Part shown: positions 51,016-59,870 of the stretch, in pieces | Layout of the letters: each line of letters opens with the position of its first letter | How positions within the stretch are numbered: position 1 is the stretch's first letter | NCBI GenBank assembly: GCA_028292745.1 | Contig: JAQGLT010000069.1 | Span: forward strand, 1 to 60,766 | Direction: 5' to 3' | DNA from: Polaromonas sp. | GTDB lineage: Bacteria > Pseudomonadota > Gammaproteobacteria > Burkholderiales > Burkholderiaceae_C | DNA length: 60,766 nucleotides | Made by a program: the position numbers and the translations under genes | Notes under the pieces: generated by a model | What the model was told of the DNA's origin: nothing | Seen by the model: the letters and a program-made list of their open reading frames with translations, nothing else | Databases searched by the model: none

Positions 51016-52098
51016 ATGAACGAATCAAACCGCCCCGGCAACACCGATCCTTTTTCCGACCCCTCCAAGGCCTCCGAGGTTCAGTCAGACCAGCCGGAAG
51101 CACTTTATCCACGGGCGAATGCTGCGCCGGAACTCAGTGCAAGAAATTCTGCTGGCATCGATCCTTCCAGCGTTCCTGGCTGGGAACGGGCGACGCTGGA
51201 AAAACTTGCTTTCGCGTCGCTGAACGAGCAAAAAGCCACACGTCGCTGGAAGACCTTTGTTCGCCTGTCCTGGCTGCTGTTTTTGGTGGTGCTGGTGTGG
51301 CTGGCGCTGCACCGTGGCAATTCGGTAACCGATGCCAGTGTCGCGCACACGGCCGTGGTTGAAATCAAGGGCGAAATCGCAGCTGGAGCGGACGCCAGTG
51401 CCGAATTTGTCAATGCCGCATTGCGTACGGCTTTTGAGGATGCCGGCTCGAAAGCTATTGTGCTGCTGATCAACTCACCCGGTGGCAGTCCTGTGCAGGC
51501 AGGCATGATGAATGATGAAATCCTGCGTCTTAAGGCCAAGCACAAGAAGCCGGTCTATGCCGTCGTGGAAGAAAGCTGTGCCTCGGCTGCCTACTATATT
51601 GCCGTGTCGGCCGACCAGATTTTTGTTGACAAGGCCAGCATCGTGGGAAGCATTGGTGTGCTGATGGACGGGTTTGGATTTACCGGTTTGATGGACAAGC
51701 TGGGCGTTGAGAGGCGTTTGCAGACTGCCGGGGAAAACAAGGGTTTCCTCGACCCGTTCAGCCCGCAAAGTGACAAGCAGCGTGCTTTTGCCCAGGGAAT
51801 GCTGAACCAGATTCACCAGCAGTTCATCGCCGTGGTCAAGGCGGGGCGAGGCGCCCGCCTGAAGGAAACACCGGAAATGTTCAGCGGACTTTTCTGGAGC
51901 GGCCAGCAGGCGGTCGAGCTGGGCCTTGCCGATCACCTGGGAAATCTGGAGTACGTGGCCCGCGAGGTTGTCAAGGTTGAAGAAGTCATCGATTACACGC
52001 GGCGGGACAACGTGGCTGAGCGTCTGGCCAAGAAGTTCGGTGCCGCCATGGGAGAGGGCGCTATACAGGCTTTCAAAGCCTTACCGGCCTTGCGTTAA
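51016..52098 (+). CDS. sppA: signal peptide peptidase SppA (S49 family, short form)
   Basis: A 360-residue membrane protease: a cytoplasmic N terminus of ~80 residues, one membrane segment (WLLFLVVLVWLAL) and a ClpP-like protease domain (VVEIKGEI...LLINSPGGSPVQAG). The Ser/Lys dyad is probably Ser190 (SCASAAYY) and Lys242 (GENKGFLDPF), 52 residues apart as in Bacillus SppA. It cleaves membrane-embedded signal peptides. The length fits the single-domain form. It ends the plus-strand block beginning with rluC and converges on the gene at 52164. Confidence 0.92.
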   Translation: MNESNRPGNTDPFSDPSKASEVQSDQPEALYPRANAAPELSARNSAGIDPSSVPGWERATLEKLAFASLNEQKATRRWKTFVRLSWLLFLVVLVWLALHRGNSVTDASVAHTAVVEIKGEIAAGADASAEFVNAALRTAFEDAGSKAIVLLINSPGGSPVQAGMMNDEILRLKAKHKKPVYAVVEESCASAAYYIAVSADQIFVDKASIVGSIGVLMDGFGFTGLMDKLGVERRLQTAGENKGFLDPFSPQSDKQRAFAQGMLNQIHQQFIAVVKAGRGARLKETPEMFSGLFWSGQQAVELGLADHLGNLEYVAREVVKVEEVIDYTRRDNVAERLAKKFGAAMGEGAIQAFKALPALR

Positions 52099-52163
52099 CC
52101 CCAAAAAAGAGTCTAGCAATTCAAAGCCCGCGACCTGCCGGCTTTTTTACGAGCCTGCCGAAC

Positions 52164-52928
52164 TCAGCGCCCAATACAGAAAACAGTGGGCATATCCAGC
52201 GGGAGTACAGGCTTGTCACGCTTCCATTGGCTGGCCTGCGCGCTGCGGGAGACGCTGTTGCCCATCGTCAAGCCGCAACTCAGCGCCAGCCGGGTATTGC
52301 CCTGCAAGGTTTGCAGCAAGGCCTGAAGCAAGGCGGCGTTGCGGTAAGGTGTTTCAATGAAAAGCTGGGTTTGACCGGTCTTCAGCGCCAGCGATTCCAG
52401 TTCCCGAATGCGCTGGGCCCGACCAGCTGGATCTTGCGGCAGGTAGCCCGAAAACGCGAAATTCTGACCATTCAGGCCACTTGACGCAAGCGCCAGCATG
52501 AGCGACATCGGTCCTGTCAACGGGACCACTTGCAGTCCCAGGTCATGCGCTGCGCGCACCACGGACGAGCCGGGGTCGGCAATGGCCGGCATGCCGGCTT
52601 CGCTGACCAACCCCATATCCTGGCCCTCCAAGGCCGCCGCCAAAAGCGGCCGGGCGTCAAAGTTGCCGCTGTGGTCGCCCTTTTTATGTACCTCACGCGG
52701 CAACTCCTGAATCTGCAGGGCCTGCACCGGCAAACGCAAGGGATGCAGTGCGCTGATGCGCTTGAGGTAGGCGCGTGTGCTTTTTGCGTTTTCGCATACC
52801 CAGCAGCCCAGCCGGGCTGCCGTCTGAAGGGTGGCTTCAGGCATCACATCCTGTAGCGAAGCCTGCTGCTCGCAACCGAAATCAAGCGGTGCGGGCACCA
52901 GGTAAAGTTTGCCTTTGGTAGCGCTCAT
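52164..52928 (-). CDS. SAM-dependent methyltransferase of the tetrapyrrole methylase/RsmI-like family
   Basis: A 254-residue protein with the family pattern KLYLVPAPLDFG, CENAKSTRAYLKRI, GLVSEAGMPAIADPGSSVVRAAH, VVPLTGPMSLMLALASSGLNG and FIETPYRN. It resembles RsmI, the 16S rRNA C1402 2'-O-methyltransferase, but is a separate shorter paralogue type often found next to maf in beta-proteobacteria. The rRNA target, if any, is not proven. It overlaps maf by 4 bp on the same strand, implying co-translation. Confidence 0.85.
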   Translation of the reverse strand: MSATKGKLYLVPAPLDFGCEQQASLQDVMPEATLQTAARLGCWVCENAKSTRAYLKRISALHPLRLPVQALQIQELPREVHKKGDHSGNFDARPLLAAALEGQDMGLVSEAGMPAIADPGSSVVRAAHDLGLQVVPLTGPMSLMLALASSGLNGQNFAFSGYLPQDPAGRAQRIRELESLALKTGQTQLFIETPYRNAALLQALLQTLQGNTRLALSCGLTMGNSVSRSAQASQWKRDKPVLPLDMPTVFCIGR

Positions 52929-53593
52929 GTAATGGCCTTGTTGCCTGTCAGCAGAGCCACGCCAGCGGCGCGGAGCAGCTGGCAGGTGCGGATCAGCGGC
53001 AAGCCAATCAAGGCGGTTGGATCGTCGCTTTCAATCGATTCAAGCAGCGCAATGCCCAGGCCTTCGCTTTTGGCGCTGCCAGCGCAGTCGTAAGGCTGCT
53101 CGGCGCGCAGATAGTTTTCGATTTCACTGTCGTCCAGGTCGCGGAATTTCACCCGGACAGCAGACAGGCTGCTTTGCTCAAATCCGCCTTCCAGGCAAAC
53201 CACGGCGACTGCGGTCTGAAAAATAACGGTCTGGCCCCGCATCTGACGCAACTGGACGACCGCTCGTTCATGGCTGCCCGGCTTGCCAAGGGGCAGGCCG
53301 TTCAGGTCAGCCACCTGATCGGAGCCGATGACGACCGCCCGAGGATTGGTTTTTGCCACGGCAAGCGCTTTGGCTAGCGCCAGGCGTTCGGCAAGCTGAC
53401 GCGGTGTTTCATCCGGCCACGCGGTTTCATCGACATGGGGCGCGATCACCTCGAAGGGAATTGACAGGCGCTGCAGCAGTTCGCGACGGTAGGATGAGGT
53501 CGAGCCGAGAATGAGCGAGCGACTGGATGGCCCGGGGGCTGTGCAGGCAAGAGGGGAGGGTGATTCAGGAATCAAAATGGCGGCTAAGTTCAT
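52925..53593 (-). CDS. maf: Maf-like nucleotide pyrophosphatase (YceF type)
   Basis: A 222-residue protein. The Maf fold is shown by LILGSTSSYRRELLQRL (pyrophosphate-binding), PHVDET, ERLALAKA, VVIGSDQVA and the late EGLGIALLESIESDDPTALIGLPL. YceF-type members prefer 7-methyl-GTP and similar modified nucleotides. About 26 residues precede the conserved core, so the start could be later. It is divergent from yceD with only 25 bp between start codons. Confidence 0.92.
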   Translation of the reverse strand: MNLAAILIPESPSPLACTAPGPSSRSLILGSTSSYRRELLQRLSIPFEVIAPHVDETAWPDETPRQLAERLALAKALAVAKTNPRAVVIGSDQVADLNGLPLGKPGSHERAVVQLRQMRGQTVIFQTAVAVVCLEGGFEQSSLSAVRVKFRDLDDSEIENYLRAEQPYDCAGSAKSEGLGIALLESIESDDPTALIGLPLIRTCQLLRAAGVALLTGNKAIT

Positions 53594-53618
53594 TGCTTGA
53601 TTCTCTTACACTGACGAT

Positions 53619-54179
53619 ATGTCCAAATCTCTTCAAGCCAGCCGGCTCAACATGCAGGCCTTTGCTCAGGAAGGCCTGCCGCTCATTGAAACCACTTTGC
53701 TACAAAATCTGGAGCGCCTTGCGCAGGAGGCGCAAGCGCTAACACCCGATTCGGCTGTTAGTTGGCAGGCACGGGCCGAGTTGAGGCCGGGCTCGGGCGC
53801 TGAAGATGATGTGTGGTTGCATCTGCTTGCCAAGACATCCGTCCCGCTGACCTGCCAACGTTGCATGGGCACTGTCGCCACGGTGCTGGAAGTCGATCAG
53901 TGGTATCGCTTTGTGGCAACCGAAGACATCGCGATGGCCGAAGATGATGAGTCCGAAGAGGACTTGCTTGTCATGGAACCCCACTTTGACCTTGTCGCTG
54001 TATTGGAGGACGAGTTGCTGATGGCGCTGCCGCTGGTGCCCATGCATGAAGAATGCCCGGTGGCCCCGGTTTTCCAGGCTGGCGATGAAGCGCTGGCGGG
54101 TCCAGACAGCGGAAAAACTGCAAAGGACGAGAAGCCCAACCCCTTTGCTGTCCTGGCACAGTTAAAAAAGAAAAACTGA
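53619..54179 (+). CDS. yceD: YceD/DUF177 family protein, 23S rRNA accumulation protein
   Basis: A 186-residue protein with the DUF177 Zn-ribbon pattern LTCQRCMGTV (Cys79, Cys82) and the acidic C-terminal motif DELLMALPLVPMHEECP. In bacteria YceD precedes rpmF and helps 23S rRNA accumulation; a plant homologue is needed for chloroplast 23S rRNA. Residues ~27-45 overlap a palindrome that may be a decayed repeat copy (53698-53752). It is the first gene of the ribosome/fatty-acid block; the promoter must lie in or near maf. Confidence 0.9.
   Translation: MSKSLQASRLNMQAFAQEGLPLIETTLLQNLERLAQEAQALTPDSAVSWQARAELRPGSGAEDDVWLHLLAKTSVPLTCQRCMGTVATVLEVDQWYRFVATEDIAMAEDDESEEDLLVMEPHFDLVAVLEDELLMALPLVPMHEECPVAPVFQAGDEALAGPDSGKTAKDEKPNPFAVLAQLKKKN
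53698..53752 (-). repeat. possible decayed palindromic repeat inside yceD (copy N)
   Basis: TGCTACAAAAT, then GCGCCTTGCGCAGGAGGCGCAAGCGC, then CCCGATT fits the repeat layout in reverse. The match is weaker than for copies E, K and L, and the coded peptide is a normal helix, so this may be chance. Confidence 0.4.
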
Positions 54180-54249
54180 ACTGCGTAAAGCAAATTCTGA
54201 AGATGAAGTCCAAGAACGATTGTTGATAGGCGACTTTTTTGTATCGGGC

Positions 54250-54255
54250 TATAAT
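54250..54255 (+). promoter_or_regulatory. candidate -10 element upstream of rpmF
   Basis: A perfect TATAAT at 54250-54255, with TTGATA at 54223-54228 but a 21-nt spacer, longer than the usual 17. It lies 125 bp before rpmF, in the yceD-rpmF gap, so rpmF may have its own promoter. Confidence 0.4.
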
Positions 54256-54379
54256 CCAAGGCTTCGCGTACCAAGGTAGTGATGCTGCCCTTTATGGACT
54301 AATAAAGGGATCCAGTTCACCAGACTTCAAAATTTGGTGCGAAATTTACCAACACTATCATCCTTCTCAGGAGCGAATC

Positions 54380-54562
54380 ATGGCTGTCCAGCAAAATAAA
54401 AAGTCCCCTTCCAAGCGCGGCATGCACCGCTCACACAATGCCCTGACCGTACCGGGCATTGCCGTGGAATCCACCACTGGCGAAATCCATTTGCGTCATC
54501 ACATCAGCCCCACTGGTTTCTACCGTGGCCGCAAGGTGCTGAAAACCAAAGCTGAAGCTTAA
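54380..54562 (+). CDS. rpmF: 50S ribosomal protein L32
   Basis: A 60-residue protein starting [22 protein letters not shown], the highly conserved L32 N terminus, followed by [15 protein letters not shown]. The zinc-binding Cys pairs of some L32 proteins are absent (C-minus form). GGAGCGAATC precedes the ATG; the frame is open from 54239 but the ribosomal protein starts at 54380. It lies between yceD and plsX. Confidence 0.97.
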   Translation: MAVQQNKKSPSKRGMHRSHNALTVPGIAVESTTGEIHLRHHISPTGFYRGRKVLKTKAEA

Positions 54563-54579
54563 TCTCACGCTTCAGACAG

Positions 54580-54610
54580 GGCCCGCACTTATACTGCGGG
54601 CCTTTCTTTT
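54580..54610 (+). terminator. Rho-independent terminator/attenuator between rpmF and plsX
   Basis: A perfect 8-bp stem GGCCCGCA / TGCGGGCC with a 7-nt loop, followed by TTTCTTTT. It lies 18 bp after the rpmF stop and 37 bp before plsX. It would lower plsX-fab transcription relative to rpmF. Confidence 0.85.
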
Positions 54611-54646
54611 GCCAAAAAATCCATATTTGACTGAATCGGTCCCTTT

Positions 54647-55759
54647 ATGATTAGGATCGCTGTTGATGCCATGGGGGGCGATATCGGTCCCAACGTCACA
54701 CTGGCAGCCAGTTTGGCTTTTCTGCAGGCGCATTCAGATGCCCATCTGGTGGTGGTGGGTCAACCCGAGTCGCTGGCGGCACACCCGTTGCATGCCCGGT
54801 TGCAGTCGCATGCGCGGTGTGAGATCGTCACAGCCAGTGAAATTGTCACCATGGACGATTCGATAGAAATTGCCTTGCGCCGCAAGAAAAACTCATCCAT
54901 GCGGGTAGCAATTAACCAAGTCAAGGAGGGAAGAGCCCAAGTAGCCGTGTCCGGCGGCAATACCGGGGCATTGATGGCCATTGCCCGCTATGTGCTGAAA
55001 ACCCTGGAGGGCATTGACCGGCCCGCGATCGCTTCGCAATTGCCTAATGCAGCCGGCAAAGCGACCACCATGCTGGACTTGGGCGCGAATGTTGACTGCA
55101 CCGAAGAGCATTTGCTGCAGTTTGCGGTGATGGGCTCCGCGCTGGTCGCCGCCATAGCAGACAACCCTTCTCCCACTGTCGGCCTGCTTAATATCGGTGA
55201 AGAAGCGATCAAGGGGGGCGACATGATCAAAAAGGCGGGCAAGCTCCTCAGAGCCGCGTCTGATGCCGGCGACATCAATTTTTATGGAAATGTCGAGGGC
55301 AACGACATCTTCAAGGGCACGACCGATCTGGTGGTGTGTGATGGTTTCGTCGGCAATGTTGCCCTCAAGAGCAGCGAAGGCCTCGCCCACATGATAGGCG
55401 ACTATATCAAGGCCGAGTTCTCGCGAAACCTCTTGACAAAAATGGCAGCAATGGTGGCTTACCCGGTGTTGTCCGCCTTTAAGAAAAGATTTGATCACAG
55501 GCGTTACAACGGGGCAGCATTGCTGGGGTTGCGCGGCCTGGTTTTCAAAAGCCATGGATCGGCAGATGTTTTTGCTTTCGAGCAGGCTCTGAATCGTGCA
55601 TATGATGCGGCCCGCAACAACCTGCTCGAAAGAGTCCGGGAAAGGATCGCCCACGCCGCGCCTTTGCTCATCGCCGCTAGCACTGTATTGGCTGCCGAAG
55701 ACGCACCAGCGGTTTCCCCACTGATTGTCGTTTCGAGCGACTCAACATTGGCGCATTAA
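54647..55759 (+). CDS. plsX: phosphate acyltransferase PlsX
   Basis: A 370-residue enzyme that converts acyl-ACP to acyl-phosphate for phospholipid synthesis. Motifs: [92 protein letters not shown] and [21 protein letters not shown]. The length is close to the usual ~350, with a C-terminal extension. It follows rpmF through a terminator hairpin, and fabH starts 4 bp downstream. Confidence 0.97.
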   Translation: MIRIAVDAMGGDIGPNVTLAASLAFLQAHSDAHLVVVGQPESLAAHPLHARLQSHARCEIVTASEIVTMDDSIEIALRRKKNSSMRVAINQVKEGRAQVAVSGGNTGALMAIARYVLKTLEGIDRPAIASQLPNAAGKATTMLDLGANVDCTEEHLLQFAVMGSALVAAIADNPSPTVGLLNIGEEAIKGGDMIKKAGKLLRAASDAGDINFYGNVEGNDIFKGTTDLVVCDGFVGNVALKSSEGLAHMIGDYIKAEFSRNLLTKMAAMVAYPVLSAFKKRFDHRRYNGAALLGLRGLVFKSHGSADVFAFEQALNRAYDAARNNLLERVRERIAHAAPLLIAASTVLAAEDAPAVSPLIVVSSDSTLAH

Positions 55760-55763
55760 TTTA

Positions 55764-56741
55764 ATGACCCGTTATTCACGTATCACCGGCACTGGCAGTT
55801 ACCTCCCTCCGCGTCGTCTAACCAATGCTGCACTGGCGGCAGAACTGGCTGGCAAGGGGGTAGAAACGTCAGACGAATGGATAGTGGAGCGCACCGGCAT
55901 TAAAGCCCGACATTTTGCGGCTCCAGAAGTAGCGAGCAGTGACTTGGGGCTGGAAGCAGCCAGACGGGCCATTGAAGCGGCAGGCTTGCAGGTTACTGAC
56001 ATTGATCTCATTATCGTGGCCACTTCCACGCCCGATATGGTGTTCCCCTCGGTCGCTTGCATTTTGCAGCACAAGCTGGGTATTGCTGGCTGTCCTGCCT
56101 TTGATATCCAGGCTGTATGCAGCGGGTTTGTCTATGCTTTGACTGTGGCCGATGCGATGATCAAAAGTGGTGCGGCAAACAAGGCGCTGGTCGTTGGCGC
56201 TGAAGTGTTTTCACGCCTTCTTGATTTTTCCGACCGTACCACTTGTGTGCTTTTTGGAGATGGCGCTGGTGCCGTGGTGCTTGAAGTTTCCGAGACAGCC
56301 GGCCTATTGGCAAGCGACTTGCACGCGGACGGGAAACATACAGGCATTTTGTGTGTTCCCGGAAATGTTTCAGGCGGTCAGGTCCTGGGTAGCGCGCTTC
56401 TCGAAATGGACGGGCAGGCGGTTTTCAAGCTGGCGGTCGGCGTGCTGGAAAGTGCTGCCCGCACAACCTTGGCAAAGGCCGGCTTGCATGAGTCAGATAT
56501 TGACTGGCTGATTCCGCACCAGGCCAATCTGCGCATCATGCACAGCACGGCTAAAAAGCTGAAATTGCCCCTCGAAAAACTGATTGTCACGGTTGATCAG
56601 CATGGCAATACGTCGGCCGCATCAATTCCCTTGGCGCTGGATACAGCAGTGCGAAGCGGCAAGATTGAGAGGGGCGATATTCTCATGCTCGAGGGCGTAG
56701 GCGGCGGCTTCACCTGGGGCGCAGTGCTGCTGAAGTATTGA
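55764..56741 (+). CDS. fabH: beta-ketoacyl-ACP synthase III
   Basis: A 325-residue thiolase-fold enzyme that starts fatty-acid synthesis by condensing acetyl-CoA with malonyl-ACP. Catalytic residues are Cys119 (DIQAVCSGF), the His in WLIPHQAN and the Asn in HGNTSAAS. The Gly-rich [14 protein letters not shown] ending is typical. ATG 55764 begins the conserved [16 protein letters not shown]; the frame is open from 55725 inside plsX. In most bacteria fabD follows directly; here two extra genes lie between. Confidence 0.97.
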   Translation: MTRYSRITGTGSYLPPRRLTNAALAAELAGKGVETSDEWIVERTGIKARHFAAPEVASSDLGLEAARRAIEAAGLQVTDIDLIIVATSTPDMVFPSVACILQHKLGIAGCPAFDIQAVCSGFVYALTVADAMIKSGAANKALVVGAEVFSRLLDFSDRTTCVLFGDGAGAVVLEVSETAGLLASDLHADGKHTGILCVPGNVSGGQVLGSALLEMDGQAVFKLAVGVLESAARTTLAKAGLHESDIDWLIPHQANLRIMHSTAKKLKLPLEKLIVTVDQHGNTSAASIPLALDTAVRSGKIERGDILMLEGVGGGFTWGAVLLKY

Positions 56742-56811
56742 GATGCAAGGCTCTACGGCTTCCTCCCTCTTTTGGTGTCCCACTCAGCCTTTTTTCGATA
56801 GGTAGGCTGGT

Positions 56812-58209
56812 TTGAATTTCAGTGGGTTAGCGCTCAAGAGTCGAAGGGACTTTATTGCAGCTTTGCTGGTGTTGACAGCATTTGCTCTGGCGGGCTGGAA
56901 AATTGGCAGCCGATCATCAATGCCGGATTTTTTGCCTGCTGCCCAATTGTCAGTTTCAAAGCCCATCACGGGCCAGGGCGCTGCTGAAGCTGCAATTGCC
57001 GCACAGGTGCCCGTGCAGCGCTCCCCCGACGGTCTTTTTAACTTCAATGCCCGCTTTGTTTCCTCGCAGCCCGGTCAGGCGGTTCATGCCGCTTCTATGG
57101 TCGAGTTGCAGGGCGGTCGTCTGCGGGCTGTCTGGTTCTCCGGTTCACGCGAAGGGGCAGGGGATGTCACGATACAGACTTCTGTCATGAACCCTGAAAC
57201 GTTGAACTGGAGCGAGGAAACAACGCTTTTTAACCGGCGGCAACTACAGCAGGACCTATGGCGTTACGTGAAAAAACTGGGGAATCCGGTCATCGCCCGT
57301 ATGACTGATGAGTCGCTAATGATCTGTATGGTGAATGTTTCTATAGGTGGATGGGCTGGCAGTTCAATCACCTGGGCTCGTTCTACTGACGAGGGCACCA
57401 GCTGGAGCACTCCACGAAGGCTGGTGACTTCACCCTTTCTCAATATCAGCACCCTTGTCAAGGGCGCCCCGCTTTTTTACGCCAACGGTCACTTCGGATT
57501 GCCGGTTTATCACGAGTTTGTGACCAAATTTTCTGAGGTCCTTCGCATAAATGCTCAAGGGCAAGTGGTGGATAAAACCCGCATTCCAGGGAGTCAGACC
57601 AGTCTGCAACCGGTGATTCTGGTTACGGGATCCAGCAATGCACAGATGTACATGCGTTCGAGCAGCAGCACGGCCGTGATGATGTCAACGACAGGCGATG
57701 CAGGCCAAACATGGTCTTTTACACAACCCACTCGCAATGCCAATCCCGACTCGGCACTGGCTGGCGTGGTCACCGGTACGGGCCAGCAATGGCTGGCCTT
57801 AAATCCAAGCCGGAAAAACCGTGAAGTTTTGGCATTGCTGAGGGCTTCCGCTACCGGCTCATTTGATGGCGTTAGGCCCTGGATTGTGGAGGCGACTCCT
57901 GCGCCCGAAAAACTGCTATCGGTCATCGATTACGAACGTTTGCTGAGCAGGGAGCTCAGGACGCATGGTGCGAGCGAAATGCAGATACAGGCTTATGTAG
58001 GCAGCGCCAAACGCCAATTGTGCGGGACAAAAACCTGCGTGCAGGAATTCTCATACCCCTACTTGTTGCAAAGCCAAGATGGCTACCTGCATCTCATCTA
58101 TACATGGCATCGCAGTCGCATCAAGCATATCCGTCTTGATCCTTTTCAAGTTCTTTCGTTTAACGGGGCGGAGCCGCCTGGCGTCCATGTCGCTTCCTTC
58201 GCTTACTGA
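56812..58209 (+). CDS. sialidase-superfamily (BNR repeat) exo-glycosidase-like protein, signal-anchored
   Basis: A 465-residue exported or membrane-anchored protein: N-terminal hydrophobic segment DFIAALLVLTAFALAGWKIG, then a six-bladed-propeller-type sialidase fold. Two Asp-box motifs are visible: STDEGTSW and STTGDAGQTW. The C-terminal block YPYLLQSQDGYLHLIYTWHRSRIKHIRL is typical of the BNR_2 exo-alpha-sialidase-like family. Catalytic sialidase residues were not confirmed, so the substrate is unknown. The start is TTG 56812 with a GGTAGGC site. It overlaps the next gene by 23 bp. It lies between fabH and fabD. Confidence 0.75.
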   Translation: MNFSGLALKSRRDFIAALLVLTAFALAGWKIGSRSSMPDFLPAAQLSVSKPITGQGAAEAAIAAQVPVQRSPDGLFNFNARFVSSQPGQAVHAASMVELQGGRLRAVWFSGSREGAGDVTIQTSVMNPETLNWSEETTLFNRRQLQQDLWRYVKKLGNPVIARMTDESLMICMVNVSIGGWAGSSITWARSTDEGTSWSTPRRLVTSPFLNISTLVKGAPLFYANGHFGLPVYHEFVTKFSEVLRINAQGQVVDKTRIPGSQTSLQPVILVTGSSNAQMYMRSSSSTAVMMSTTGDAGQTWSFTQPTRNANPDSALAGVVTGTGQQWLALNPSRKNREVLALLRASATGSFDGVRPWIVEATPAPEKLLSVIDYERLLSRELRTHGASEMQIQAYVGSAKRQLCGTKTCVQEFSYPYLLQSQDGYLHLIYTWHRSRIKHIRLDPFQVLSFNGAEPPGVHVASFAY

Positions 58210-58822
58210 CCTGATGGCCCTACTGGGCATTGATCTTGTTTTATGCGGGGCTGTCTTGCATTTGCTGACCGGTCGTTTTGCTGCTACCTGGCAAGTGAAG
58301 TGGGCTGTAGCGATTTTCTTTGTGTTTTTATGGCTTCCGGTGGGACCATCGCATTTACCGATGTTGGCTTATGTCAGAGGTGTTACGTCGGATTTGAGTA
58401 TCACCTTGGTTGTCCTGGCTTGTTTAAACGGATGGCGCTGCATCTGTCGGCTGCCCCCCATGGCTTGGCGCGAAACTATGGGTGTTAACGCATTTGTTGT
58501 TGTGGCAGCTGTGTTTTTGTATCCGCTGGCCCTGGGATGGGGTGATTGGGATGCTTATCGGCTGGGTTGGGGCTCGTTCGGCCTGTGGATCAGTCTGTTG
58601 GCGATTTCGGGCGGGGCATGGTTCAGCGGGCTACGAGTTTTTCCTGTTTTGATTGGCCTGGCTCTGCTTGGATGGGCCGCCGGCCTGATGGAATCAAGCA
58701 ACCTTTGGGACTACCTTGTTGACCCCTGGCTGGCTATTGCTGCATTGGTTCAATGCGTAAAAGTCGGTGTGCAAGCATTGGTGCATCGGCACCGCCTTCC
58801 ACTTGGGTTGCAAAACCTCTGA
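58187..58822 (+). CDS. integral membrane protein of unknown function
   Basis: A 211-residue protein with about six hydrophobic segments, e.g. LMALLGIDLVLCGAVLHLL, WAVAIFFVFLWLPVG, LSITLVVLACLNGW, AFVVVAAVFLYPLALGW, LWISLLAISGGAWF, VFPVLIGLALLGWAAG. No transport or enzymatic motif is recognised. ATG 58187 overlaps the sialidase-like gene by 23 bp, so they are probably translated together and act together. The frame is open from 58079, which would lengthen it with non-hydrophobic sequence. It sits between fabH and fabD. Confidence 0.7.
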   Translation: MSLPSLTDLMALLGIDLVLCGAVLHLLTGRFAATWQVKWAVAIFFVFLWLPVGPSHLPMLAYVRGVTSDLSITLVVLACLNGWRCICRLPPMAWRETMGVNAFVVVAAVFLYPLALGWGDWDAYRLGWGSFGLWISLLAISGGAWFSGLRVFPVLIGLALLGWAAGLMESSNLWDYLVDPWLAIAALVQCVKVGVQALVHRHRLPLGLQNL

Positions 58823-58825
58823 TGA

Positions 58826-58831
58826 TTGACA
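58826..58831 (+). promoter_or_regulatory. candidate -35 element for a fabD promoter
   Basis: A perfect TTGACA 4 bp after the membrane-protein stop, followed 16 nt later by TGAATA and an A/T-rich stretch before fabD. The -10 is weak, so this is tentative. Confidence 0.3.
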
Positions 58832-58919
58832 AAGGATCGAACAAGTATGAATACGGTAGACCAGTGATTTCTACAATAAAGCACAATTATTTTTACAACC
58901 TATAAATCGGAGTCATCAT

Positions 58920-59870
58920 TTGAAATCATCTGCTTTTGTTTTTCCTGGACAAGGCTCCCAGTCCGTAGGAATGCTCGATGGATGGAATGATCATCCTGTC
59001 GTCCGAGACACCCTTGCCGAGGCTTCTGACGCGCTGGCTGAAGACATTGGCCGGCTCATCAAGGATGGCCCCAAGGAGGCGCTGGCCTTGACCACCAATA
59101 CCCAGCCGGTGATGCTGGTAGCCGGTGTCGCAGCCTACCGCGTATGGATCGCTGAAACCGGCGTGCCGGCAACGGTTGTTGCAGGCCATTCGTTGGGTGA
59201 GTATGCGGCGCTTGTTGCGTCAGGCGTGCTGAGCCTCGCACAGGCGGCACCGCTGGTGCGTTTTCGGGCGCAGGCGATGCAGGATGCAGTTCCGGTGGGC
59301 GTGGGCGCAATGGCTGCCATCCTAGGCATGGATGCTACTCGAGTAGTTGAGGGTTGTGCTGAAGCTGTCCAGGCATTCGGTCCTGCAACGCTTGAGGTTG
59401 TGGAAGCGGTCAATTTCAATGACCCGATGCAAACCGTGATTGCTGGGACCAAGGCTGCCGTAGACAAGGCATGTGAAATTCTCAAGGCCAATGGTGCCAA
59501 ACGAACCTTGCCTTTGCCTGTATCAGCGCCTTTTCATTCGAGCTTGATGAGGCCAGCTGCCGAGCGGCTCAAGGAACGGTTGGCCAATATCGTATTTGCC
59601 ATGCCGCGTATTCCCATGGTCAACAACGTTGATGTCATCGCTGAAACTGACGCGGAGCGCATCCGTGCAGCGCTTTATCGTCAGGCATTTTACCCGGTAC
59701 GCTGGGTTGACTGTGTGCAGGCCATTAAGGCTCGGGGCATCAATGTGATTGTCGAATGTGGGCCAGGCAAGGTGCTTGCCGGCATGGTTAAAAGAATTGA
59801 TCCGGCGCTCACGGGTGTGCCCATGTTTGATCCGGCCTCCTTGGCTGCTGTGAAGGAAATGCTGGTATGA
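58920..59870 (+). CDS. fabD: malonyl-CoA:ACP transacylase
   Basis: A 316-residue enzyme transferring malonyl from CoA to ACP. FVFPGQGSQSVGM at the start, the nucleophile motif GHSLGEYAALVASG (Ser91) and LPLPVSAPFHSSLM with the catalytic His are all present. The start is TTG 58920 with GGAG 7 bp upstream. fabG overlaps its stop by 4 bp. The fatty-acid operon continues here after the two inserted genes. Confidence 0.97.
   Translation: MKSSAFVFPGQGSQSVGMLDGWNDHPVVRDTLAEASDALAEDIGRLIKDGPKEALALTTNTQPVMLVAGVAAYRVWIAETGVPATVVAGHSLGEYAALVASGVLSLAQAAPLVRFRAQAMQDAVPVGVGAMAAILGMDATRVVEGCAEAVQAFGPATLEVVEAVNFNDPMQTVIAGTKAAVDKACEILKANGAKRTLPLPVSAPFHSSLMRPAAERLKERLANIVFAMPRIPMVNNVDVIAETDAERIRAALYRQAFYPVRWVDCVQAIKARGINVIVECGPGKVLAGMVKRIDPALTGVPMFDPASLAAVKEMLV

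Noticed and set aside
56812..58822. Horizontal transfer of the sialidase-like cassette judged by base composition
   Set aside because: The neighbouring plsX and fabH are also lower in GC than the first 45 kb, and I could not measure composition; there is no clear contrast by eye.
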